DNA of 56,183 nucleotides, taken from the NCBI GenBank assembly GCA_900314605.1, contig OMVX01000017.1, positions 1 to 56,183 on the forward strand. Reading direction: 5' to 3'. The stretch is from an uncultured Methanobrevibacter sp. Lineage in GTDB: Archaea > Methanobacteriota > Methanobacteria > Methanobacteriales > Methanobacteriaceae. Position 1 is the stretch's first letter. The number at the start of each line of letters is the position of its first letter. Shown in pieces: positions 1 through 7,427 of the stretch. The notes beneath the pieces were generated by a model. The model was not told the origin of the DNA and ran no database searches. It was given only the letters and a program-made list of their open reading frames with translations. The position numbers and the translations under genes were made by a program.

Positions 1-1
1 A

Positions 2-73
2 ACAGAGAATGGAATTTTAAAAAGATTTGACTTAAAATTAAAGTTTTGGGATGAGGAAAATGCAATTCTCTAA
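2..73 (+). CDS. 3' end of an unidentified gene entering from the left
   Basis: Frame 2 is open from the window edge to a TAA at 71-73. It gives a plausible C-terminus ending LKLKFWDEENAIL with normal-looking codons, while the other frames hit stops. The fragment is too short to assign a family. It is read as the tail of a gene upstream of tpiA. Confidence 0.4.
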   Translation, partial: TENGILKRFDLKLKFWDEENAIL

Positions 74-112
74 AAATCACTTAAGTTTTTGAAAGTGCCG
101 ATTTTTTATTTT

Positions 113-128
113 AAAAAATATTTATATA
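113..128 (+). promoter_or_regulatory. Promoter of tpiA (BRE/TATA box)
   Basis: An A-rich stretch followed by TTTATATA at 121-128 matches the archaeal BRE plus TATA-box pattern. Transcription starting about 25 bases downstream would give a leader of roughly 40-45 bases before the tpiA ATG at 193. Confidence 0.6.
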
Positions 129-192
129 TTAATTAATATACTAATAGGTATATTTTAATTATTCATAACTAAATTTTTTATGAGGTATTTTT

Positions 193-870
193 ATGAGTAA
201 AATAAAAACTCCAATTGTTATTTTAAATTTTAAAACTTATTTAGAATCCTGTGGAGATAGTGCCCTAAATTTAGCAAAAGCTTTAGAAAGTGTACAGGAA
301 GAAACTGATATCAAAATGGTTGCTTGTCCACAAGCATGTGATATTTATAGAATTAAAAATGAAACATTCATAGATGTTTTATCTCAACATATTGATGCAG
401 TATCACCTGGAAGTCACACTGGTTCTACACTATTTGAAGGTGTACTTGCAGCAGGAATAGATGGATCTTTAATTAATCATTCAGAAAAAAGACTTACCTT
501 AGCAGATATACAGGCAGTTAATCAACAATTATTAGATAATGATTTAATTTCATGTATATGTACTAATAATGTTGAAACGAGTGTTGCAGCTGCAAGTTTT
601 AATCCTGATATTGTTGCTATTGAACCACCAGAATTAATTGGTTCTGGTATAAGTGTTTCACAGGCAGAACCTGAAATTGTTGAAGGTACTGTAGATAAGG
701 TTAAAGCAATTAATAAAAATGTTAAAGTATTATGTGGTGCAGGTATATCTACAGGTGATGATATGGCACAGGCACTTGAACTTGGTGCTGAAGGTGTACT
801 TCTAGCTTCAGGTATAGTTAAGGCCGATAATCCAAAAGATGCTTTACTTGATTTGGTAAGTAAAATTTAA
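193..870 (+). CDS. tpiA: Triosephosphate isomerase, archaeal type
   Basis: Interconverts dihydroxyacetone phosphate and glyceraldehyde 3-phosphate in glycolysis/gluconeogenesis in the cytoplasm. The 225-residue length fits the short archaeal TIM family (bacterial enzymes are about 250). Visible motifs are NFKTY near the N-terminus (substrate-binding Asn and Lys), NHSEKR with the catalytic His, AIEPPELIGSG with the catalytic Glu and flexible loop, and the phosphate-binding GAGIS and LLASGIV segments. The start ATG has GAGGT about 7 bases upstream. It sits in a small central-carbon cluster with a glyoxalase-like hydrolase and pgk, but wide spacing suggests separate transcripts. No anomaly was seen. 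Confidence 0.97.
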   Translation: MSKIKTPIVILNFKTYLESCGDSALNLAKALESVQEETDIKMVACPQACDIYRIKNETFIDVLSQHIDAVSPGSHTGSTLFEGVLAAGIDGSLINHSEKRLTLADIQAVNQQLLDNDLISCICTNNVETSVAAASFNPDIVAIEPPELIGSGISVSQAEPEIVEGTVDKVKAINKNVKVLCGAGISTGDDMAQALELGAEGVLLASGIVKADNPKDALLDLVSKI

Positions 871-993
871 TTTTTCCTTATTCATTTTTTAATTATTTTT
901 ATCTATTGTTTTAGTTCATAATCTTCTAATTTTCAAAAACAATATCTATGTTTTTTACATAAAAAAGTAATTAATAAAATTCTTTATCCTTTG

Positions 994-1005
994 TTTATAT
1001 ATAAA
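994..1005 (+). promoter_or_regulatory. TATA box upstream of the MBL-fold hydrolase
   Basis: TTTATATATAAA lies about 46-57 bases before the start at 1051. This is the expected position for an archaeal TATA box with a short leader carrying the GGTGAT ribosome binding site just before the ATG. Confidence 0.6.
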
Positions 1006-1050
1006 TAAATATTTGTATTAATATAGTACATTTTAAATTATTTTGGTGAT

Positions 1051-1689
1051 ATGATGGTAAAAATAGATAATATTACTCCAATTATAAGTAGGGATTTTAA
1101 TTCAAATACATACATTTTTAATGATATTATAGTAGATCCTGGAAGTTCTTTAAATATTAACTATCTATTAGAAAATATTAAGCTTGCAGGTTTATCAATA
1201 GATAATATTAATAAGATTATTAATACCCACTGTCACTTTGACCATACAGGTGCAGATGAATATTTACAAAAAGAATTTGGTTTAGATGTTTATTTACATC
1301 CATTAGATGCAGATGCTATAATTCGCCATGATGATGAAGAAACTGTTGCAAGTCACTTTGCAGCTTCCACTCCAGATATTGATGTTAAAATCATAGAAGA
1401 AGGAGATAAGTTTTATGATTTTGAAGTAATTCATACTCCAGGACATACACATGGAAGTATATGTTTGTATAATGGTCAGTCATTAATAACCGGAGATACA
1501 GTATTTAGTGAAGGAAGTTTTGGTAGAACTGATTTTAAAACAGGTTCATCTATTGACCTTAAAAAGTCTCTTAAAAAACTGAATGAATTAGATGTTTCAA
1601 ATCTTTTTACAGGTCATGGACCATATGTAGAATCTAATGGTAATCAGTATCTTGCTTTATCATATAAAAATTCTTCTTTATTATTTTAG
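1051..1689 (+). CDS. MBL-fold metallohydrolase, glyoxalase-II-like
   Basis: A metallo-beta-lactamase-fold hydrolase of about 212 residues. The metal-binding motif HCHFDHTGAD occurs near residue 60, followed by HTPGHTHGS, GDTVF and a C-terminal GHGP. These supply the two-metal ligand set typical of glyoxalase II-like thioester hydrolases. The substrate cannot be read from sequence: hydroxyacylglutathione is unlikely in a methanogen, so a different thioester or phosphoester is probable. Two adjacent ATGs (1051, 1054) both follow GGTGAT, and either may be used. It lies between tpiA and pgk with its own TATA box, so it is probably transcribed alone. Confidence 0.88.
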   Translation: MMVKIDNITPIISRDFNSNTYIFNDIIVDPGSSLNINYLLENIKLAGLSIDNINKIINTHCHFDHTGADEYLQKEFGLDVYLHPLDADAIIRHDDEETVASHFAASTPDIDVKIIEEGDKFYDFEVIHTPGHTHGSICLYNGQSLITGDTVFSEGSFGRTDFKTGSSIDLKKSLKKLNELDVSNLFTGHGPYVESNGNQYLALSYKNSSLLF

Positions 1690-2122
1690 TTATTTTTAAG
1701 CTTTAAGTAATCTATTGATTACAAAATATTTTTTTTTAATCCTATTTTTTTATATTTACATTATTTTAACTGAGAATGAGTTTTATAATAAGTTTTTTAT
1801 ATTTTATTTTTATATGAGATTTATACAAGTTTTTTATATTTTTTCATATATTTTATTTAATATATCCTGGTTTCTTTACTTGTTAACTATTTTTAAATTA
1901 ATTTGAATATATTAATCTATTTTAAATCTATAATTTTCTATAATATTTAATATTAAATTTATTATTAATAATTAATCATTAAACTTTACTTATATTTGAT
2001 TATAAAGGATTTTTAAGAAAAAATTCCTATTAAGTTAAAACATTTTTTTTTAAAAAAATTACTAAATTTTATTAAATAGTACTAATATAACCTATAATAA
2101 TATACTTATATTGAGTGAGATT
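1690..2122. other. AT-rich intergenic region between the hydrolase and pgk
   Basis: About 430 bases, extremely T-rich in the first half. A 63-codon hydrophobic frame beginning with TTG at 1715 has no ribosome binding site and is mostly Phe, Ile, Tyr and Leu, as expected from random T-rich DNA, so it is not called. The second half should carry the pgk promoter: TATA-like ACTAATATAA at 2081-2090. Confidence 0.6.
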
Positions 2123-3355
2123 ATGGATTTAAACTTTAATACAATTGATGATTTTGAAGTAGAGGGTAAAACTGTTTTATTAAGAATTGATATTAATTCA
2201 CCTGTAGATCCAAATAGTGGTGTAATTTTAGATAATACTCGTATGAAATTACATTCAAAGACTATTATAGAACTTGCAAGAAAAGGTGCTAAAGTTATTC
2301 TTTTAGCTCACCAATCTCGTCCAGGTAAAAATGATTTTACCACGTTAAAACAACATTCTAAAGTATTAACTCAACTATTAAATCGTAAGGTTAAATATGT
2401 TGATTCTATTTTTTCTAATCCTGCTATTATGGCTATTGATAATCTTCAACCTGGTGAAGTTATACTTCTTGAAAATGCCAGATTCTTTTCTGAGGAAAGC
2501 CTTAAACGTTCAAAAGAAGAACAGTCTCAATCTTTGATGGTTAAAGAATTAAGTCCTCTTATTGATTATTTCATTAATGATGCATTTGCAGCAGCACATC
2601 GTGGTCAGGTCTCACTTGTAGGTTTTACTGAAAATACTCCATCTGCTGCTGGTCGTGTTATGGAGTTTGAACTTAAAACTATACAAAATACCTTAAATAA
2701 TGTGGTATCTCCATGCGTTTTTGCACTTGGTGGTATGAAAGCAGATGATTCTATTATGGTATGTGAAAATGTATGTAAAAATGGTACTGCAGATTATGTT
2801 TTAACAAGTGGACTAGTTGCTAATATTTTCTTATCTGCTGCAGGATATAATATAGGTAAACCTAATATGGATTTAATCAAATCACAAGGATACTTAGACC
2901 AAATAGAAAAATGTAAAGGTCTTCTAGAAAAATACCCTAAACAGATTATTATACCAAGTGATGTAGCACTTGAAATTGATGGTGAACGTGTAGATGTTAG
3001 TGTAGATAATATTAGTGATCATCCTATCTTTGATATAGGAAAGGAAACAAGTGCTAATTATGCTAAAAATTTAATTAATGCTAAAACCATATTTGCTAAT
3101 GGTCCTGCAGGTGTTTTTGAAGATCCAAAATTCTCTATTGGTACAGAAGATATTATTAATGCTATTGCTTCAAGTAAGGCATATTCTATAATTGGTGGAG
3201 GCCATATTGGTGCTGCAACTGTAAGTATGGGTTATGAGGATAAGGTGGACCATGTAAGTAGTGGTGGTGGAGCATGTATTAATTTACTTGCAGGTAAAAA
3301 ACTTGAAGCTGTTGAGGCTTTAATAGAAAATAAGAAAAAGTTTCACAGTAATTAA
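2123..3355 (+). CDS. pgk: Phosphoglycerate kinase
   Basis: Transfers phosphate between 1,3-bisphosphoglycerate and ADP in glycolysis/gluconeogenesis. About 410 residues, normal for the archaeal family. Motifs include LLRIDINSPVD near the N-terminus (substrate-binding Arg and Asn), LAHQSRPG, NDAFAAAHR and the C-terminal GGGHIGAATVSMG nucleotide-binding loop. An in-frame TTG lies at 2111, but GAGTGAGA at 2113-2120 is a ribosome binding site for the ATG at 2123, so that ATG (MDLNFN) is chosen. It belongs with tpiA, 1.2 kb upstream, in the same pathway. Confidence 0.96.
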   Translation: MDLNFNTIDDFEVEGKTVLLRIDINSPVDPNSGVILDNTRMKLHSKTIIELARKGAKVILLAHQSRPGKNDFTTLKQHSKVLTQLLNRKVKYVDSIFSNPAIMAIDNLQPGEVILLENARFFSEESLKRSKEEQSQSLMVKELSPLIDYFINDAFAAAHRGQVSLVGFTENTPSAAGRVMEFELKTIQNTLNNVVSPCVFALGGMKADDSIMVCENVCKNGTADYVLTSGLVANIFLSAAGYNIGKPNMDLIKSQGYLDQIEKCKGLLEKYPKQIIIPSDVALEIDGERVDVSVDNISDHPIFDIGKETSANYAKNLINAKTIFANGPAGVFEDPKFSIGTEDIINAIASSKAYSIIGGGHIGAATVSMGYEDKVDHVSSGGGACINLLAGKKLEAVEALIENKKKFHSN

Positions 3356-3374
3356 GTCAAACAATTTTAAATAA

Positions 3375-3383
3375 TTTTATATA
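3375..3383 (+). promoter_or_regulatory. TATA box for a probably leaderless transcript
   Basis: TTTTATATA ends only about 25 bases before the ATG at 3408, and no Shine-Dalgarno-like motif precedes that ATG. The spacing predicts transcription starting at or very near the start codon. Confidence 0.45.
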
Positions 3384-3407
3384 TTTATTAATATTATATT
3401 TTAATTT

Positions 3408-3764
3408 ATGAAGGTCCCTGATATTACAAAGTATATGTGCCATAGACATCCTGATAGGACTTTTTCATATAATGGCCATTATTTTCCTGTTTGTGCCCGA
3501 TGCACAGGTTTTTATACAGGGTTATTTATATTTGAAATTTATACTCTTTTAAACAATGTAAATATTAGTTTTCCTCTATTTTTATTATCTCTAGTTTTAA
3601 TTCTACCAGCCTTTATTGATGGTTTTACTCAATTTTTAGGTTTAAGAGAAAGTTTTAATAGTTTAAGATTTGTATCTGGTTTTATTGGAGGTATAGGTCT
3701 AATTATAGCTTTGACTTATATTTTTAAAACTCTTTTGATATTGGTTAATCTTATTAATCCTTAA
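3408..3764 (+). CDS. DUF2085 family membrane protein
   Basis: A small integral membrane protein of 118 residues. The N-terminal cytoplasmic or surface segment has the cysteine/histidine signature CHRHPDRTF followed by PVCARCTGFYTG, characteristic of DUF2085. At least three hydrophobic membrane segments follow. The family function is unknown; the Cys/His pattern suggests metal or redox chemistry, which is inference. Its stop codon shares the TTAA at 3761-3764 with the stop of the convergent thiE, a minimal tail-to-tail arrangement. It has a TATA box but no ribosome binding site, so it is probably translated from a leaderless mRNA. Confidence 0.85.
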   Translation: MKVPDITKYMCHRHPDRTFSYNGHYFPVCARCTGFYTGLFIFEIYTLLNNVNISFPLFLLSLVLILPAFIDGFTQFLGLRESFNSLRFVSGFIGGIGLIIALTYIFKTLLILVNLINP

Positions 3765-4390
3765 TCTAATTTGTTAAATTCTTTAAGCAGTTTTTCACTT
3801 GTTTCTTTAGGATATTTTGAGTTCATTATAGCAGATATTACACATATTCCATCAGCATTTGTACCATTAAGTTTTGATACATTATCTTCATTAATTCCTC
3901 CTATTGCAAGTACTGGAATATTTACTGCTTCTTTTATTTTTTTAAATTCTTCTATTGTCACTGATTCAGCATCATCCTTGCTTGTTGTTGGAAATACTGC
4001 TCCACATCCTATATAGTCTGCACCATCTTTTTCTGCTTTTATTGCTTCTTCTACTGTTGATGCAGAAATTCCAAGTATTCTATCTGGTCCTAGTATATCT
4101 CTTGCAATTTCCCCATCTATATCATTTTGTCCAATATGTGCACCATTTGCTCCAAGACCAATACATATACTTAATCTATCATTGATTATAAGTGGAACAT
4201 TATATTCATCAGTTAATCTTTTAACCGCTTTTGCCCTTTCATAGAATGGTATAAGTTCAAGTTCTTTTTCACGAACCTGCACTACACTTACACCACCTTT
4301 AAGACTTTCTTCAATTTGTGTTAAAAATTTTTCATCATTTTTATCTTTTTTATCTGTTATAAGATAAAGTGAATAGTCAATATTATCCAT
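3761..4390 (-). CDS. thiE: Thiamine-phosphate synthase
   Basis: Couples hydroxymethylpyrimidine diphosphate and hydroxyethylthiazole phosphate to form thiamine phosphate. A TIM-barrel protein of about 209 residues with the family landmarks YLITDK, VVQVREKE, LIINDR, GAHIGQ, GISAST, YIGCGAVFPTTSK and AIGGI near the C-terminus. An upstream in-frame ATG exists at 4399, but GGATGA sits correctly before the ATG at 4390, so MDNIDY is the preferred start. It lies downstream of thiM on the same strand, about 200 bases away, suggesting a thiamine salvage unit. No TPP riboswitch was recognised upstream. Confidence 0.95.
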   Translation of the reverse strand: MDNIDYSLYLITDKKDKNDEKFLTQIEESLKGGVSVVQVREKELELIPFYERAKAVKRLTDEYNVPLIINDRLSICIGLGANGAHIGQNDIDGEIARDILGPDRILGISASTVEEAIKAEKDGADYIGCGAVFPTTSKDDAESVTIEEFKKIKEAVNIPVLAIGGINEDNVSKLNGTNADGICVISAIMNSKYPKETSEKLLKEFNKLD

Positions 4391-4432
4391 TATTATCATC
4401 CATTATTTAATCAATTATGAGTAGTGATATTT

Positions 4433-4601
4433 TTATTAATTATCTTAGGGTTAATTGTTTTTTTAGTTTTATAGTGTAGTTATTTTTAAATTTTTATTAA
4501 TTATATTAGGTTAATTGTTTCTTTATAATTTTAGTTTTTTAGTTTAGTTATTTTAAATTTTTATAGTTTTAGTTTTCTAGAGTGGTTATTTTTAATTTTT
4601 T
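4433..4601. repeat. Degenerate tandem repeats between thiM and thiE, resembling the thiM 3' end
   Basis: Two to three imperfect units of about 40-65 bases. Each contains variants of an AT-rich segment ending TTATTTTTAAATTTTT, and two of them carry TTAATTGTTT. The unit nearest thiM shares CTAGAAAACT (minus strand) and flanking sequence with the last codons of thiM, suggesting decayed duplication of the gene end. No protein is encoded. Confidence 0.5.
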
Positions 4602-5472
4602 ATATTTCTAAGTTTTCTAGCTTAGCTCTTTTAAGTAGAGTTTCACTATTTAACTTGTATAGTTCATCTATAAGCCTTGTTCTAAATGATCCAGAACCAA
4701 GGGCATTGTTTTTTATGTATTCAGCAGAAAGTTCTCCAGCTATTCCTATTGAAAGAGCACCAGTTATTGTTGCAAGTAATATATCATCATTTGAACCTAT
4801 AAATCCTCCAATTATTCCAGTTAACATACATCCAGAACCAGTAATACGGCTCATGAGAGGGTCTCCATTTTTTATGGTGTATACATTTTTACCATCTGAT
4901 ATTATATCAATATGGCCTGATGCCATAACTACTACATTAATCTTTTCTGCTAATTCTTTTACTATTCTACCGTTGACTTTTATATTTTCTTTTGAGATTA
5001 TATCCTCAGGGGCAACATCTACACCTTTTACAGTTTCTTCATTTTCTATATCTATATTATATTCTTTTGCAAGGATTTTTATCTCTGACATATTTCCCCT
5101 TATAACACTTATACTATAGTTATTAATTATTTCAACTGAGGTATTTGTTCTAAGTTCACTTGCTCCTGCTCCTACAGGGTCAAATATTACAGGTTTATAT
5201 AAATTATCTGCTTCATCTAGACTTGCATACATACCTTCTATTTGACTTTTTGTTAAGGTTCCAATATTTATTACAAGGCTATCATTAATATTTACTATGT
5301 CTTTTTGTTCTTGAGGGTCTTCACTCATTAAGGGACTTGCACCTATTGCAAGTAATCCATTAGCAACGTCATTAACAGTTACATAGTTTGTAATACATTG
5401 GGTTAAAGGATTTTTTTCTTTTAGATTTTTTAATGTTTGAGGAATTTTATTTAATATTTCACTACTATTCAT
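4600..5472 (-). CDS. thiM: Hydroxyethylthiazole kinase
   Basis: Phosphorylates 4-methyl-5-hydroxyethylthiazole, a thiamine salvage step that feeds ThiE. A ribokinase-fold protein of 290 residues with motifs TQCITNYVTVNDVANG, GASPLMSED, FDPVGAGAS, RGNMSEI and the catalytic/anion-hole segment GDPLMSRITGSGCMLTG. The last segment contains the conserved GSGCM with the base-catalytic Cys. The start ATG at 5472 follows a weak GTGGT. It is the first gene of a probable thiM-thiE minus-strand unit. The C-terminal tail beyond the core is slightly long, and its 3' nucleotides are echoed by degenerate repeats downstream. Confidence 0.95.
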   Translation of the reverse strand: MNSSEILNKIPQTLKNLKEKNPLTQCITNYVTVNDVANGLLAIGASPLMSEDPQEQKDIVNINDSLVINIGTLTKSQIEGMYASLDEADNLYKPVIFDPVGAGASELRTNTSVEIINNYSISVIRGNMSEIKILAKEYNIDIENEETVKGVDVAPEDIISKENIKVNGRIVKELAEKINVVVMASGHIDIISDGKNVYTIKNGDPLMSRITGSGCMLTGIIGGFIGSNDDILLATITGALSIGIAGELSAEYIKNNALGSGSFRTRLIDELYKLNSETLLKRAKLENLEI

Positions 5473-5676
5473 TATACCACACTATAATTTTACATTTTAT
5501 CTATTTTCAATTTTTTAGCAATATTTAATATTTTTTTTTCATTTTTTTTTAAATTATTTATTATAATATATATTTATGTTAATTTTTACTCTTTTAAAAA
5601 TTTTAATAAAAGTCTTATTTAATAGTAAGATTTATAAGTAAAAAATCATATAATTTTATATGTTATTATATTTTAT

Positions 5677-5749
5677 GCCTCAGTGGCTCAGTCGGTAGAG
5701 CGCCAGACTTGTAATCTGGTGGTCGGGGGTTCAATTCCCCCCTGGGGCT
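5677..5749 (+). tRNA. tRNA-Thr (anticodon TGT)
   Basis: A complete cloverleaf: acceptor GCCTCAG pairs with CTGGGGC, anticodon stem CCAGA/TCTGG encloses loop CTTGTAA with anticodon TGT, and T-stem GGGGG/CCCCC encloses TTCAATT. The CCA end is not encoded. It is first in a cluster of five tRNAs. Confidence 0.95.
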
Positions 5750-5951
5750 TATATTATTGCTTATTTATTTATTAGATTATTATATTTTTATTATTTTCTT
5801 AAATATTAGCTAAATTTTCTTAGTTTTTTATTTGAATAATAATTTTTTATACTATTATTAATAAATTAAAAGAAGGTTTATTTTTTTTAGTATTTTTAAT
5901 AAAAAAATATTATTTTTTTAAATTTCAAGAAAATTATCTAAAATCATAAGC

Positions 5952-5961
5952 TTTATATATA
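5952..5961 (+). promoter_or_regulatory. TATA box for the tRNA-Pro/tRNA-Tyr pair
   Basis: TTTATATATA lies about 65-70 bases upstream of tRNA-Pro, in an otherwise featureless AT-rich gap. A start about 25 bases downstream would give a short 5' leader removed by RNase P. Confidence 0.5.
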
Positions 5962-6023
5962 ATGTTAAACTTACATATCATACGATATTTATTACTTTAA
6001 GTAATATTTTAATCTATTAATTA

Positions 6024-6099
<76 letters not shown>

Positions 6100-6103
6100 C
6101 TGT

Positions 6104-6177
<74 letters not shown>

Positions 6178-6238
6178 TTTTACTTTTGTTTTTCTAATTT
6201 ATGGAAATTTTTCTAATTTTCTATAATATTAGCAAACC

Positions 6239-6248
6239 TTTATATATG
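6239..6248 (+). promoter_or_regulatory. TATA box for tRNA-Asp
   Basis: TTTATATATG lies about 65-74 bases upstream of tRNA-Asp, the same spacing as the TATA box before tRNA-Pro. This supports both being real stable-RNA promoters. Confidence 0.5.
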
Positions 6249-6312
6249 AGGGTAACAAAAGTATTTATGTTACATATTATTAAATCTAATATGTGAAATT
6301 ATATTTGTATGT

Positions 6313-6384
6313 GCCTTGGTGGTGTAGGGGCTATCATGTGGGCCTGTCGAGCCCGCGACTCGGGTTCAAATCCCGGCCAAGGCG
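6313..6384 (+). tRNA. tRNA-Asp (anticodon GTC)
   Basis: Acceptor GCCTTGG pairs with CCAAGGC. The anticodon arm GGGC-CTGTCGA-GCCC carries GTC, and the discriminator is G, as expected for aspartate identity. No CCA is encoded. Confidence 0.94.
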
Positions 6385-6475
6385 CTTTACATTAATTTCA
6401 TTTTGTTTTTTTCTTATAAGATTTAGATATGTATACAAATTTTGTATTGGAAAATTCCAAAATTTATTATTTTAA

Positions 6476-6549
<74 letters not shown>

Positions 6550-6616
6550 TTTTTCTTGTTTTTTATATAAATTTATCGTTTTTTCAATAATCTTTTTCAT
6601 TATGGAGGAAATTAAT

Positions 6617-6862
6617 TTGAAATTGGATATCCAAAAGCATCATTTAGTTCCAAAACATGAGATTTTAAGTGATGAAGAAAAAGAAGAATTTATTAGCAAT
6701 TTAGAATACGATCAAGAAAATCTTCCTAAAATTTTATTAAAAGATCCTGTTGTTAAAGATATAGGTGCTGAAGAGGGAGATATTCTTAAAATTACTAGAA
6801 ACAGTCAAACTGCAGGAGTTTTTGAAACTTATCGTTTGGTTGTAGATAAAGAAGCAGACTAA
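6617..6862 (+). CDS. rpoH: DNA-directed RNA polymerase subunit H (RPB5 C-terminal homolog)
   Basis: A small assembly-platform subunit of archaeal RNA polymerase, homologous to the C-terminal domain of eukaryotic RPB5. The body shows KHHLVPKHEILS, LPKILLKDPVVKDIGAEEGDILKITR and YRLVVD, the full family signature. An in-frame ATG lies at 6602, but it overlaps GGAGG (6604-6608), which is positioned as ribosome binding site for TTG at 6617. The product from TTG (81 residues, beginning KLDIQKH) matches the usual 77-81 residues. It heads the RNA polymerase gene block but is separated from rpoB by 565 bases. Confidence 0.95.
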   Translation: MKLDIQKHHLVPKHEILSDEEKEEFISNLEYDQENLPKILLKDPVVKDIGAEEGDILKITRNSQTAGVFETYRLVVDKEAD

Positions 6863-7427
6863 ATTTAAAATTATGATTAATAGATATAAGTATAAAAACT
6901 GATTTTTAATATTTTTTAGTTTAGTGGATTAAATAGGTGTATTTGTCCATTTTTTATTTTAAACTAAAAGTACTTATATTATCAATATTTTCTGAATTTA
7001 TAAGAATTAGATAATCTCTTATAAACAGATATTAAATTTATTACTTTTATCTTATAGTTGTTTTATTAAATAATTAATTTAATTTGTTAAAATTAAGATT
7101 ATGGAAAGGTATCATTGATAATTTAAGATAAAATTAAGATATCTGAATGAAATCATTGATAATTTAATCATTCATAATTATGTTTTAAACATTATCTATT
7201 AAGTTCAAATTACCATTAAAATTAATTTACTTTTAATATAGCTTTATTAAGAAAATTAACTAAAATTAATTAACTAAATTAAATTTAGATTATTGCTTAA
7301 ATGTAATTAAATAAGTTAAAATATTTTATACTTAGATGTATGGTTTAACTTTATTTTAACAGATAGCTTAAAATTATAAAATTAATATTTTTAATTAATA
7401 ATTACACATAATTTATGGAGGAAGTCC
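6863..7427. other. Long AT-rich region between rpoH and rpoB
   Basis: 565 bases without a supported gene. It holds an exact 16-base direct repeat (7111-7126 and 7152-7167) and, nearer to rpoB, a TATA-like TATTTTATACTT at 7322-7333. The latter would give rpoB its own leader of about 70 bases. Several short AT-rich inverted motifs are present, but none forms a convincing RNA. Confidence 0.5.
7111..7167 (+). repeat. Pair of exact 16-base direct repeats upstream of rpoB
   Basis: ATCATTGATAATTTAA occurs at 7111-7126 and again at 7152-7167, start-to-start spacing 41 bases (about four helical turns). The repeats lie some 260 bases before rpoB, so they could be a regulator-binding pair, but AT-richness makes chance similarity possible. 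Confidence 0.5.

Noticed and set aside
1715-1906. 63-codon hydrophobic open frame after the MBL hydrolase
   Set aside because: TTG start without a ribosome binding site; composition is what random T-rich DNA encodes.
5473-5676. TPP riboswitch upstream of thiM
   Set aside because: No THI-box core sequence or matching stem arrangement could be found in the AT-rich leader.
6293-6475. Open frame across tRNA-Asp
   Set aside because: Overlaps a complete tRNA gene and has no ribosome binding site.
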